37,686 nt of DNA from Akkermansia sp. (GCA_017521405.1 JAFXCP010000022.1:1-37686); one strand, 5' to 3'; positions 8,942-16,239 are shown, numbered from the stretch's first letter. Translations and numbers: made by a program. Notes: generated from the sequence alone by a model not told the origin.

Positions 8942-9448
8942 TTAGGCTTCTGGTGTGAGGGGGTCTTGGAAGCGGGTAATAGCGGCATCCAGAATGCGGC
9001 ATGCGGTTTCTGCGCCGAAGAAGTCCCCCACTTCTGTTTTCTTATTTTGCAGCGTTTTGTAGGTAAGGAAGAAGTTTTGAATTTCCTGAAGATAGTGTGG
9101 CGGCAAGTCCTCTAGTGTGTTGACGTGTTCGTAGCGCGGGTCTCCTACATTGACGGCAAGTATCTTAACGTCCGGGGAGCCGCAGTCAATCATATCCATA
9201 CCGCCGATGATACGGCAATCCACATAGCAGCCCGGGAAGGTGGGCGCGGAGGTAAAGACGAGGATGTCCAGCGGGTCCCCATCCAAATACCGTGTGTTTT
9301 CCACAAAGCCGTACTCCGCAGGATAGTAAACGGAGGAGTACAGCACACGGTCTAATTTGATTCGCCCCGTTTTTTCATCCACTTCGTATTTGTTGCGGCT
9401 TCCCATGGGAATTTCGATGCGGGCTTCGACAATGCGGGCGGTACTCAT
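8942..9448 (-). CDS. ppa: Family I inorganic pyrophosphatase
   Basis: A 168-residue soluble enzyme that hydrolyses pyrophosphate to phosphate and so pulls biosynthetic reactions forward. The family signature DGDPLD is at 56-61 and carries the metal-binding aspartates. Upstream conserved parts (EIPMGSRNKYE and YPAEYGF) are present. The open frame begins 32 codons earlier, but the ATG at 9448 (MSTARIVEARIEIP) gives the usual family length. It also sits exactly where the promoter's transcription start is predicted, so the mRNA may be leaderless. An ATG three codons earlier (9457) is possible but overlaps the -10 box. Confidence 0.93.
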   Translation of the reverse strand: MSTARIVEARIEIPMGSRNKYEVDEKTGRIKLDRVLYSSVYYPAEYGFVENTRYLDGDPLDILVFTSAPTFPGCYVDCRIIGGMDMIDCGSPDVKILAVNVGDPRYEHVNTLEDLPPHYLQEIQNFFLTYKTLQNKKTEVGDFFGAETACRILDAAITRFQDPLTPEA

Positions 9449-9455
9449 AGCACGC

Positions 9456-9484
9456 ATCCTATCAGGCTTGGCGGGAGCTGTCAA
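9456..9484 (-). promoter_or_regulatory. Strong sigma-70 promoter for ppa, predicted leaderless
   Basis: On the minus strand TTGACA (9484-9479), a 17-bp spacer and TAGGAT (9461-9456). The -10 box ends 7 bp before the ppa ATG, so transcription should start at or next to the start codon. It is divergent from the rpoN promoter. Confidence 0.7.
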
Positions 9485-9537
9485 GCGGCTATTCTTACTG
9501 CTTGGGAGAAAGTGCCGGCTGAAGGCGGGATTTCCGC

Positions 9538-9566
9538 TTGCCAAGCAGGTGCGAATTTGCTATGAC
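9538..9566 (+). promoter_or_regulatory. Candidate promoter for rpoN, predicted leaderless
   Basis: TTGCCA (9538-9543), a 17-bp spacer and TATGAC (9561-9566), the latter preceded by TGC as in an extended -10. The box ends 7 bp before the ATG at 9574. This spacing equals that of ppa and of the ABC-transporter gene. Confidence 0.55.
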
Positions 9567-9573
9567 TTGCAGC

Positions 9574-10875
9574 ATGAGCAAGGCAGGGTTGCAGCAGGGC
9601 ATGCAGCAGGGCATGGTGGCCACACCTGCTTTGCAGCTTTTTATGCGCGCACTGCAGGCCGGCACCACAGAGCTGCAGCAGATGGCGGTGCAGGCCATGG
9701 CTGCCAATCCGGTGCTGGAGGAGTTGCCACCCCCCGCCGGAGAGGAAGCTGCGTTTTCCGCCGCCGTTTCCGGGCGTTTGCCCTTGGAGCAGCTTGCCGC
9801 CGCACCCACGCTGGTGGAGCATTTGCAGGAACAGCTTTTGCAGAGTGCCCTCCCGCAGGCGGTGGAGAAGGCCGCTCTCCTTTTGGTGCAGCATTTGGAT
9901 GAACATGGCTACTTTGAGGAGCCCCCGGAGGAGATTGCCGCGAGGGAATCCATCCCGCCCCGAGTGCTGAGAAAGGCGCTTGCTGCCGTGCAGGATTTGG
10001 AGCCTGCCGGGGTGGGGGCTTCGGATTTGCGCCAGAGTTTGCAGTTGCAACTCCGGCATGCGGAGGAGGGGGATTCTCTTGCCATGCGTTTGCTGAATGA
10101 GGCATGGGAGCAGCTGGTACAGCATCGCTATGCGGAGGCGGCCCGCCTGCTGGATGCTCCGGAAATAGCGGTGGCCGGGGCTGCTCGCCGCATTGCCCAG
10201 CTCAATCCGGACCCCGGGAGTGGCTTCTCTCGCACGGAGCATTTGCCGGTACAGCCGGATTTGGAGGTGTTCCCCACGGAAGATGGGTGGGATGTGCGGC
10301 TGACCGGGGCGAATGTGCCCCGCTTAGCTCTTTCTGCAGCTTACCGGGAGATGCTGGCGGAGCAGGCGCATAAGCCGGAGGTGCGTGGGTATTTGTCCCG
10401 CTGTTTCCGGGAAGGACGGGAGCTGCTTAATGCGTTCCAAGAACGCCAGCAGACGATTTTGAAGGTGGCTAAGGCTTTGGTAGCAGCCCAAAATGGGTTC
10501 TTTTATCATGGCCCTTCGGCCTTGGTGCCATTGAAGATGGAAACCATTGCGGCGGATACGGGCTTGCATGTCTCCACCATATCCCGGGCGGTGAATGGAA
10601 AGTACCTGCGCTGTGCTTTCGGCGTATGGGAGCTGAGAGCCCTTTTTTCCCAGGCGCTTTCCGGTGGGCAGGGGAGCGGGGCTGTTTCCTCTGCCGCCGT
10701 GCAGGAACGCTTGCGGGCACTTGTGCAGGGGGAGGATGTGCGGCACCCGCTTTCTGATGCTGCGTTGGAGGAGCTGTTGGCACGGGAGGGAATTGTGGTG
10801 GCGCGGCGTACGATTGCTAAGTACAGGGAGATGCTAAAGATATTGCCCGCTTCTCTGCGCCGCCGGAGGACGTGA
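9574..10875 (+). CDS. rpoN: RNA polymerase sigma-54 factor
   Basis: A 433-residue sigma-54. The N-terminal Gln/Leu-rich activator-interacting region is clear (GLQQGMQQGM, then a TPALQLFM stretch). The core-binding domain spans the middle, a helix-turn-helix-like segment holds LHVSTISRAVNGKYL, and the RpoN box that contacts the -24 element reads ARRTIAKYRE near residue 410. The length is slightly below the usual 450-500 because the acidic region II is short. Starts at 9538 (TTG) or 9562 (ATG) are open in frame but overlap the promoter, so the ATG at 9574 is preferred. No enhancer-binding activator is in the window. Confidence 0.9.
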   Translation: MSKAGLQQGMQQGMVATPALQLFMRALQAGTTELQQMAVQAMAANPVLEELPPPAGEEAAFSAAVSGRLPLEQLAAAPTLVEHLQEQLLQSALPQAVEKAALLLVQHLDEHGYFEEPPEEIAARESIPPRVLRKALAAVQDLEPAGVGASDLRQSLQLQLRHAEEGDSLAMRLLNEAWEQLVQHRYAEAARLLDAPEIAVAGAARRIAQLNPDPGSGFSRTEHLPVQPDLEVFPTEDGWDVRLTGANVPRLALSAAYREMLAEQAHKPEVRGYLSRCFREGRELLNAFQERQQTILKVAKALVAAQNGFFYHGPSALVPLKMETIAADTGLHVSTISRAVNGKYLRCAFGVWELRALFSQALSGGQGSGAVSSAAVQERLRALVQGEDVRHPLSDAALEELLAREGIVVARRTIAKYREMLKILPASLRRRRT

Positions 10876-10910
10876 AAAAAAAAGCATCCCCCGCAGTAAT
10901 GGGGGGATGC
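10875..10910 (-). terminator. Rho-independent terminator for prs
   Basis: On the minus strand a perfect 9-bp stem (10910-10902 with 10892-10884) with a 9-nt loop is followed by nine T residues (10883-10875). The T tract touches the rpoN stop codon on the other strand. The plus-strand side lacks a T run, so it serves prs, not rpoN. Confidence 0.9.
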
Positions 10911-10944
10911 TTGCGAAATGGGTATAGGGGAGCCCTTTGCTGAT

Positions 10945-11874
10945 TTACACCTCGAACAGGTGGGTTACGGAGGCGTTGTTGTGGATGTTTGCAATGGCTT
11001 GCGCGAAAAGCGGGGCAATGCTCACTGTATCCACGCGGTCACCATAGGCCTGAGGTACGGAATCGGAGGTAAGAAGGCGCTCAATGGGGCTGCTTTCTAA
11101 GCGTGCGCGGGCTGAATCCGTAAGCACGCCGTGGGATACGCCGGCAAAAATGCGGGCGGCTCCGTGTTCCTTGAGTATTTTAGCCGCAGCGCAAAGAGTG
11201 CCGCCGGATTCCGTCATGTCATCCACCATCAGCACGTCCTTGCCTTTCACATCGCCAATCACAGCATGGGCATCCACCTCCGTAGCGGAGATGCGCTGCT
11301 TTGCCACGATAGCCAGTTGCGTGCCCAGAATGTTTGCATAGCTCTTGGCGTTCTTGACACCGCCGATATCCGGGGAAACAACCACCAGATTGTTGAAGTC
11401 CTGCACGTAGTTCTCCTTAAGGTGTTTTACCAGCACCGGCACGGAGTACAGATGATCTACCGGAATTTCAAAGAATCCCTGAATCTGGGCTGCATGCAAA
11501 TCCATCGTCAGTACGCGGTTTACGCCGGCTGCGGTGAGGAGGTTAGCCACCAGCTTGGAGGTGATGGGCACTCTCGGCTTGTCTTTGCGGTCTTGGCGGG
11601 CATAGCCGTAAAAGGGCATTACGGCAGTAATGCGGCTGGCGCTCGCACGGCGTACGGCATCCACCATGACCAGTAGTTCCATCAGGTTGTGGTTGGTGGG
11701 CGGGCAGGTGGGCTGTACGATGAAGACATCGGCTCCGCGGATGGATTCCTTAATCTGAACAAAGCTTTCGCCGTCCGGGAAGGTATTCACCGTGGCATCG
11801 CAAAGGGGAAGTCCCATGACGTCTGCGATATCCTGAGCCAATTTGGGGTGGGCTGTGCCGCTGATGATTTTCAT
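10945..11874 (-). CDS. prs: Ribose-phosphate pyrophosphokinase (PRPP synthetase)
   Basis: A 309-residue enzyme making PRPP from ribose-5-phosphate and ATP for purine, pyrimidine, histidine and NAD synthesis. Visible motifs are FPDGESFVQI near the N-terminus, the ATP-site YGYARQDRK, DLHAAQIQGFF, and the PRPP-binding loop VDDMTESGGT. The length matches the class I family (about 310-315). The open frame has 30 extra upstream codons that would lie in the promoter region, and the ATG at 11874 (MKIISGTAHPKLA) is the family start. It diverges from the exosortase gene and is followed by a strong terminator. Confidence 0.94.
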   Translation of the reverse strand: MKIISGTAHPKLAQDIADVMGLPLCDATVNTFPDGESFVQIKESIRGADVFIVQPTCPPTNHNLMELLVMVDAVRRASASRITAVMPFYGYARQDRKDKPRVPITSKLVANLLTAAGVNRVLTMDLHAAQIQGFFEIPVDHLYSVPVLVKHLKENYVQDFNNLVVVSPDIGGVKNAKSYANILGTQLAIVAKQRISATEVDAHAVIGDVKGKDVLMVDDMTESGGTLCAAAKILKEHGAARIFAGVSHGVLTDSARARLESSPIERLLTSDSVPQAYGDRVDTVSIAPLFAQAIANIHNNASVTHLFEV

Positions 11875-11906
11875 GGATGAATAAGTGTGTGTGTGAGCGA
11901 CTATTC

Positions 11907-11936
11907 TTGACATTTTTCGAAAAAATGCAATACTAA
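11907..11936 (+). promoter_or_regulatory. Candidate promoter for exosortase operon
   Basis: TTGACA at 11907-11912, an 18-bp spacer and TACTAA at 11931-11936, about 26 nt before the exosortase ATG. The -35 is perfect and the -10 weak. The divergent prs promoter must overlap this 88-bp intergenic stretch, but I could not place it confidently. Confidence 0.45.
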
Positions 11937-11962
11937 ACGTGCAGTTAGAACGATTTTTTTGC

Positions 11963-12928
11963 ATGAATACGGAAAAGAAAGCGCAAAATAAACTTTTGTT
12001 AGGGCTTTCTCCGGCTCAGTGGGCGGGGTTGGTTCTCTTTATCGTTCCATTGGTGGCATACTACGGCTTTTTGGATATTTTCCATTTGGGGAGAAATACG
12101 GTCATATCATGGATAACGGGTACATGGGCAACGAGTGATGATTTCGGATTCGGCTGGATGGTGTATGTGCTTTCCGCTTATATGATGGGGCATGCCGCTG
12201 TGCGTAGTAAGGATTTGCCGAAAAAAGGCTCCGTGCATGGGATGTGGCTTTTGCTTTTCTCCGGCTTTATGTTGCTTGCCTCCGTGCGGACGCTCCAACC
12301 GCGCCTTGCATTGTTTACTCTTCCCTTCCTGTGTTTGGGCTGTGTGTGGTATTACTGGGGGCGCGCATTGGCCTGGCGCATGGTGTTTCCCTGCTGTTTC
12401 ATGTGGCTTAGTATACCGCTTCCCTCGTTCCAGCAGGCTACGGTGGGGCTTCAGTTAATTGCTACGAATGCTTCTCATTTGCTGGCCGGGCTTGCGGGCG
12501 TGGAAACCATTGTGGAGGGTACCAACATCTCCTCCGCCACCAAGCAGTGGGATGCCTTTAGTGTGGCCGGTGGCTGCTCCGGCATACGCTCTCTTGCCGC
12601 GTTGATGATGATGTCCTTTGCGTGGGCCTACTTGGCGGAAGGTTTGCAATGGTGGAAGCGTGTGATTTTGGCTCTGAGTGCCATACCTCTGGCCATTGTG
12701 GCCAATGTGTTCCGTGTAACAAGTATTTTCGTATGTGCAGAGTACATTACTCCGGCATTTGCTTCGAAAACCTGGCACGATTGGTCCGGCTTAATGTTCT
12801 TCTTCCCTGCGAGTTTGCTGGGCTTGTTTGCCCTGCATAGTCTGTTAGCCGGGGAAATACTCTTCTTCCGGAAACGAAAGGTAGTTGTACGTATGGCGGG
12901 AAATGATAACGGAAAGGAGGAAGCGTAA
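11963..12928 (+). CDS. Exosortase, membrane transpeptidase for PEP-CTERM proteins
   Basis: A 321-residue protein with about eight membrane segments. Exosortases cleave PEP-CTERM tails of exported proteins, probably joining them to envelope glycan or lipid. The three conserved catalytic residues are in place: Cys205 in AGGCSGIRS, Arg251 in NVFRV and His272 in WHDWSG. The start chosen is the ATG at 11963, since the eight extra codons from a GTG at 11939 add nothing conserved. The stop overlaps the start of the EpsI gene by one base. A candidate substrate is the PEP-CTERM protein at the right end of this window. Confidence 0.92.
   Translation: MNTEKKAQNKLLLGLSPAQWAGLVLFIVPLVAYYGFLDIFHLGRNTVISWITGTWATSDDFGFGWMVYVLSAYMMGHAAVRSKDLPKKGSVHGMWLLLFSGFMLLASVRTLQPRLALFTLPFLCLGCVWYYWGRALAWRMVFPCCFMWLSIPLPSFQQATVGLQLIATNASHLLAGLAGVETIVEGTNISSATKQWDAFSVAGGCSGIRSLAALMMMSFAWAYLAEGLQWWKRVILALSAIPLAIVANVFRVTSIFVCAEYITPAFASKTWHDWSGLMFFFPASLLGLFALHSLLAGEILFFRKRKVVVRMAGNDNGKEEA
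12913..12920 (+). promoter_or_regulatory. Strong Shine-Dalgarno for epsI-like gene
   Basis: AAAGGAGG, 7 nt upstream of the ATG at 12928 and inside the exosortase coding region. It is the clearest ribosome binding site in the window and suits translational coupling across the 1-bp gene overlap. Confidence 0.8.
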
Positions 12929-13632
12929 TGTTACGTTGGCTTTTGGCTCTTTTGCCTGCGCTGTTGATGGGGGCCATTGTGGGATATTCCTGGGTGGTGC
13001 CTGTGAGTAATGAGTTTTTGGAATCCTGTGTGTCCCCGGAGTTACCGCTGGAGGATAGCTTGCCCGGTTGGTGGGGTGTTAAAGTGCAGGAGAGCGAGCA
13101 GGAACGCACTATTCTTGCCGTGGATACACTCTTTAGTAAGGGGCGTTATGAGCGTGTTCGCCGCGTGGACTGGGAGAAGAAATACCCGGCCGTGGAGGTT
13201 TCCCTCGTCTATTCCGGTAACGATTTGAATAACTCCATCCACCGCCCGGAGCGCTGCCTGCCTGCTCAGGGGCACTTGCAGCTCCGATTCAGCACGAAAG
13301 ATGTTACACTGGAAAATGGGAAAACGCTTACCTTCTCCCGCTTGTCAACGTATCTGCCGATAAAAAATGAGAAGGTGCCCCGCTTGCACTTTATCCATTA
13401 TTACGTATTCTTTGGGCACGATTCCGTAACCCATTCCCATTACGAGCGTACGATTAAGGATATGGCGAGTCGCGTTTTCCTTGGGCGTGTGCAGCGCTGG
13501 GGCTATTTCCAAGTGGGCTCCTATTGGGCCCCGGAGATTGGCGTGACAGAGGAGGAGGCGGATAAACAAATTTGCGAGCTTATTCAGAGATTGAGCCCGC
13601 GGATTATCGATTGGTCCATGCTTGCGGAATGA
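12928..13632 (+). CDS. Exosortase-associated EpsI-type protein
   Basis: A 234-residue protein with one N-terminal membrane segment (about 5-25) and a periplasmic domain. The EpsI hallmark is the short motif HRPERCLPAQG (105-115) with a conserved Cys110. The family is found beside or fused to exosortases and has an unproven role in their activity or in exopolysaccharide export. It starts within the exosortase stop (TAATG). An unusually good Shine-Dalgarno, AAAGGAGG at 12913-12920, stands 7 nt before the ATG, whereas most genes here have none. Its 3' end is 9 nt from the convergent alr stop, with only a weak GAGGC-TTT-GCCTC hairpin between. Confidence 0.85.
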   Translation: MLRWLLALLPALLMGAIVGYSWVVPVSNEFLESCVSPELPLEDSLPGWWGVKVQESEQERTILAVDTLFSKGRYERVRRVDWEKKYPAVEVSLVYSGNDLNNSIHRPERCLPAQGHLQLRFSTKDVTLENGKTLTFSRLSTYLPIKNEKVPRLHFIHYYVFFGHDSVTHSHYERTIKDMASRVFLGRVQRWGYFQVGSYWAPEIGVTEEEADKQICELIQRLSPRIIDWSMLAE

Positions 13633-13641
13633 GGCTTTGCC

Positions 13642-14745
13642 TCAATGGTACAGGCGGGGGAGCCTTGGTCCCAGTCCGGTAAAGATTTCCCATTCGATGG
13701 TGCCGGCCAGGCGGGCAACCTCGCTTACGGAAATGTGCGGACCGATGAGTTCCGCTACATCACCCGCTTGTACCTGCGGTGCGGCGGAAACATCCACCAT
13801 AATTTGGTCCATCGTCACCCTACCCAGCATGGGGCAATATTGCCCGCCAATGTACACCCTCGCCCCTTGGCCGGAGAGGTGGCGGCTCCAACCATCCGCA
13901 TAGCCGATGCCGATGGTGGCCACGCGCGTGGGGACAGAGGCTATGTGTGTGCGCCCATAGGAAATACTACTACCGGCCGGCAGCTCGCGCACCAGCGTTA
14001 CCCGCGCAGAAAGCTCCAGAGTGGGGCGGAGAACGCCATCGTAAATCGAGGCCATGGGAGCTACCCCATACAGCAGGAGTCCGGGGCGTGCCAAATTAGC
14101 CACGGGGATTTCATAGCCCAGCTCCCCGGCACTGGCTGCAATATGGCGGTAGCGGAGGGGGAAGTACTGCTGCAAGGTAGCCACGCAATCCGTGAAAAGA
14201 GCTATCTCTTTTTGCGTATAGGGTACATCCTCATCCGCTGCCGGAAAGTGGGACATGGCACCCTCTACCTCTAAATGGGGCAGGGAGGCAATGGCTGCTG
14301 CGGCTTCTCCTAATTCCCCGGGCAGGAAACCCTCTCTGCCCATGCCGGTATCCACTGCAATGTGCAGCGGAAATACTTTGTCGGCAGCCTCCGCCAGTTG
14401 TTGAAAGTGCCGGGCTTCCTCTATGGTGGACAAGGTGCAGCACCAGTCGTTCGCCACGATTTCTTCCCTTTCCTCCGGGAAGGTGGGTCCCAGAATAAAA
14501 GGGCGTGTGCGTACTCCCGCGTGCATGAGCCTGCGGGCTTCCCCCACATTGGCCACCCCTAAAAAGGAAATACCTGCATTATCCAGACGCCTTGCCACAG
14601 GTTCCAACCCATGCCCATAGGCCCCGGCTTTTACCACGGGCATAAGCTCAGTATCGGGCAGAGCTTGGCGAGCTATGTCCAGATTATGAGCAATGGCCTC
14701 CAGATGTACATCTATCCAGGCCCGGGGGGGACTCATACCATTCAT
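13642..14745 (-). CDS. alr: Alanine racemase
   Basis: A 367-residue PLP enzyme that makes D-alanine for peptidoglycan. The PLP lysine is Lys39 in VVKAGAYGHG; the usual motif is VVKANAYGHG, so the residue after Ala is Gly instead of Asn. The second catalytic region around GIGYADGW and the C-terminal GRVTMDQIMVDVS are conserved. Starts are possible at 14784, 14745 and 14736. The first would lie inside the tRNA terminator hairpin, so 14745 is preferred. No separate promoter is evident, and it lies 54 nt after tRNA-Val, behind that terminator, so read-through may supply part of its transcription. Confidence 0.92.
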   Translation of the reverse strand: MNGMSPPRAWIDVHLEAIAHNLDIARQALPDTELMPVVKAGAYGHGLEPVARRLDNAGISFLGVANVGEARRLMHAGVRTRPFILGPTFPEEREEIVANDWCCTLSTIEEARHFQQLAEAADKVFPLHIAVDTGMGREGFLPGELGEAAAAIASLPHLEVEGAMSHFPAADEDVPYTQKEIALFTDCVATLQQYFPLRYRHIAASAGELGYEIPVANLARPGLLLYGVAPMASIYDGVLRPTLELSARVTLVRELPAGSSISYGRTHIASVPTRVATIGIGYADGWSRHLSGQGARVYIGGQYCPMLGRVTMDQIMVDVSAAPQVQAGDVAELIGPHISVSEVARLAGTIEWEIFTGLGPRLPRLYH

Positions 14746-14751
14746 AAGAAG

Positions 14752-14781
14752 AAAAACTCCTGCACGTTCTTCGTACAGGAG
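14752..14781 (-). terminator. Terminator of the tRNA-Tyr/tRNA-Val unit
   Basis: On the minus strand a 10-bp stem (14781-14772 with 14766-14757, one G-T pair) with a 5-nt loop is followed by five T and then a further pyrimidine stretch. It lies 18 nt after tRNA-Val. Its 3' arm ends with AGGAG, which sits 11 nt before the alr ATG at 14745, so the stem and a possible alr ribosome site overlap. Confidence 0.8.
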
Positions 14782-14799
14782 CAAAACGGAGAAAACCGA

Positions 14800-14872
14800 T
14801 ACGGGGGATAGGACTCGAACCTACGACCTCCACCATGTCAAGGTGTTGCTCTACCAACTGAGCTACCTCCGC
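14800..14872 (-). tRNA. tRNA-Val (anticodon GAC)
   Basis: A 73-nt cloverleaf on the minus strand. The anticodon loop TTGACAT gives GAC, the D-arm is GCTC-AGTTGGTA-GAGC, the T-loop is TTCGAGT and the discriminator is A. CCA is not encoded. The acceptor stem is imperfect: 1:72 is G-U and 5:68 is an A-C mismatch. The top of the anticodon stem (27:43) is A-G. All other stems pair. It lies 11 nt downstream of tRNA-Tyr. Confidence 0.88.
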
Positions 14873-14883
14873 ATGAAGAGAAC

Positions 14884-14966
14884 TGGGCAGGGATGGATTC
14901 GAACCATCGAAAGCAAACGCTAGCAGATTTACAGTCTGCCCCCTTTGACCGCTCGGGAACCTACCC
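14884..14966 (-). tRNA. tRNA-Tyr (anticodon GTA)
   Basis: An 83-nt tRNA on the minus strand. The anticodon loop CTGTAAA between GCAGA and TCTGC gives GTA. It has the long variable arm expected of bacterial tRNA-Tyr, T-loop TTCGAAT, a well-paired acceptor stem with one U-G pair, discriminator A and no encoded CCA. It is first in a Tyr-Val unit. Confidence 0.95.
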
Positions 14967-15000
14967 ATTTTTGCAGCCCGCTGATGCGGTGTGCGGCGAC

Positions 15001-15029
15001 ACTCTACACGAAGTCTCCCGCATATGCAA
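15001..15029 (-). promoter_or_regulatory. Candidate promoter for tRNA-Tyr/tRNA-Val
   Basis: On the minus strand TTGCAT (15029-15024), a 17-bp spacer and TAGAGT (15006-15001). The predicted start is about 14994, 28 nt before tRNA-Tyr. The short leader can form a CCGC-ATCA-GCGG hairpin. Confidence 0.55.
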
Positions 15030-15047
15030 GCTTTTTTTCGATATTTT

Positions 15048-16046
15048 TTAAATTTTCCCCGAATTTCGCCATTGGCGTATCGCCGGAATGAGGAAGAAAA
15101 TCCCTAATGCCGCAATGATGCAGGAAAGATATTGCCCGCGGGTAATGCCCTGCCAGAGTGCTGCATCCGGTTCCTTAAAGCACTCGCATACAATGCGCGC
15201 TGCGGCGTACATAAAAGCGAATAGAGCTGCAAAAATGCCGGCAGGTGCCTTTTTCCAATAGAGCCGAAGTACCAGCAGTACAATGAAAATAAGGAGGCCT
15301 TCGCCCATGGCTTCAAAAAGCTGGGAGGGGTATCTGGGGCTTAGAAATTGCCCCAGCGTTTCGCGCATGGCCTCATTCTCGCGGCAGACACGCTGGATAG
15401 TATCGTGGAGCATTTCTCCGGGGAGAGAAAGCTGGTTGAGAGTGTCCACCCCGGCCGTGTGGCGCAAGGCTGCAAGGGCTTCCAGCTGTTTTTGCGGGGA
15501 AAGTGTGTAGAATTCCTGTGGGAACTTCATGGCGAGGGGGCTGGCAGCATCCACGATGCGCCCATACAACTCCCCATTGATGAAATTAGCCACTCGACCA
15601 AAGAAAAGACCTATGGGACTCACAATGGCCAACCCATCCATCAGCGCCGGGTAGGAGAGCTTATGTTTCCATGCATACCACAGTGTTACCAGCAGTACTC
15701 CCAAAATTCCCCCGTGGGAAGCCATGCCGCCCTCCCACACGCGGAATACCCACGTGGGATCCTGTACCACCCCCTGCCATCCGCGTTCAGGTAGCCAGTA
15801 AAAAAAGAATTCCCCCAGGCGTCCTCCTGCCAGTACGCCGAATAGGCACACCGCAGTAACAAAATCCCCCAGCTTTTCCGTGGAAACACAGTAGAGATTT
15901 TTCCGGGAAAGCCACTGCAATACCAAGTAACCCAGAACAAAACCTGCCACATAGGCCAGCCCATACCAGCGCAGAGCCAGCGGAGTGCCGGGAATTTCAA
16001 CAAGAATCGGGTCCAAATGGTGTATATAGCTGGCTAAGGTATACAT
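15048..16046 (-). CDS. lgt: Prolipoprotein diacylglyceryl transferase
   Basis: A 332-residue inner-membrane enzyme that attaches diacylglycerol to the lipobox cysteine of prolipoproteins. Conserved parts are LRWYGLAYVAGF near the N-terminus, GGRLGEFFFYW, SHGGILG, and the Lgt signature FFGRVANFINGELYGR. About seven membrane segments are predicted. The protein is longer than the E. coli enzyme because of an insertion of roughly 60 residues after the signature (from about SPLAMKFPQEFY to the LSPRYPSQLFEA motif). The start is the ATG at 16046. Seven further upstream codons are open but overlap the -10 box. Confidence 0.93.
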   Translation of the reverse strand: MYTLASYIHHLDPILVEIPGTPLALRWYGLAYVAGFVLGYLVLQWLSRKNLYCVSTEKLGDFVTAVCLFGVLAGGRLGEFFFYWLPERGWQGVVQDPTWVFRVWEGGMASHGGILGVLLVTLWYAWKHKLSYPALMDGLAIVSPIGLFFGRVANFINGELYGRIVDAASPLAMKFPQEFYTLSPQKQLEALAALRHTAGVDTLNQLSLPGEMLHDTIQRVCRENEAMRETLGQFLSPRYPSQLFEAMGEGLLIFIVLLVLRLYWKKAPAGIFAALFAFMYAAARIVCECFKEPDAALWQGITRGQYLSCIIAALGIFFLIPAIRQWRNSGKI

Positions 16047-16057
16047 ACTTGCCCTGC

Positions 16058-16086
16058 TATATAGCACACAGCCGCCTTCCGGGCAA
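16058..16086 (-). promoter_or_regulatory. Candidate promoter for lgt, very short leader
   Basis: On the minus strand TTGCCC (16086-16081), a 17-bp spacer and TATATA (16063-16058). The predicted start lies about 5 nt before the lgt ATG. Confidence 0.55.
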
Positions 16087-16140
16087 GGCTAAATCCACCC
16101 GGTGGCCATGCTTGGAGAATGCTGTATACTGTTTGATTCC

Positions 16141-16170
16141 TTTACATCTTTCAAAAAAAATGCCTATACG
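16141..16170 (+). promoter_or_regulatory. Possible promoter of the pilus-like operon
   Basis: TTTACA (16141-16146), an 18-bp spacer and TATACG (16165-16170), about 70 nt before the first gene. The AT-rich stretch around 16206-16215 could hold another -10. The choice is uncertain. Confidence 0.3.
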
Positions 16171-16239
16171 GCAAGTTTCTTCTCGCCAAAGCGAAGCCGA
16201 TTGTGTATAAATATAGCACATATTTGCCGTTTGCTTACT

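Noticed and set aside
13631-13643. GAGGC-TTT-GCCTC hairpin between the convergent epsI-like and alr genes
   Set aside because: Only 5 bp, no T run on either strand; may be chance.
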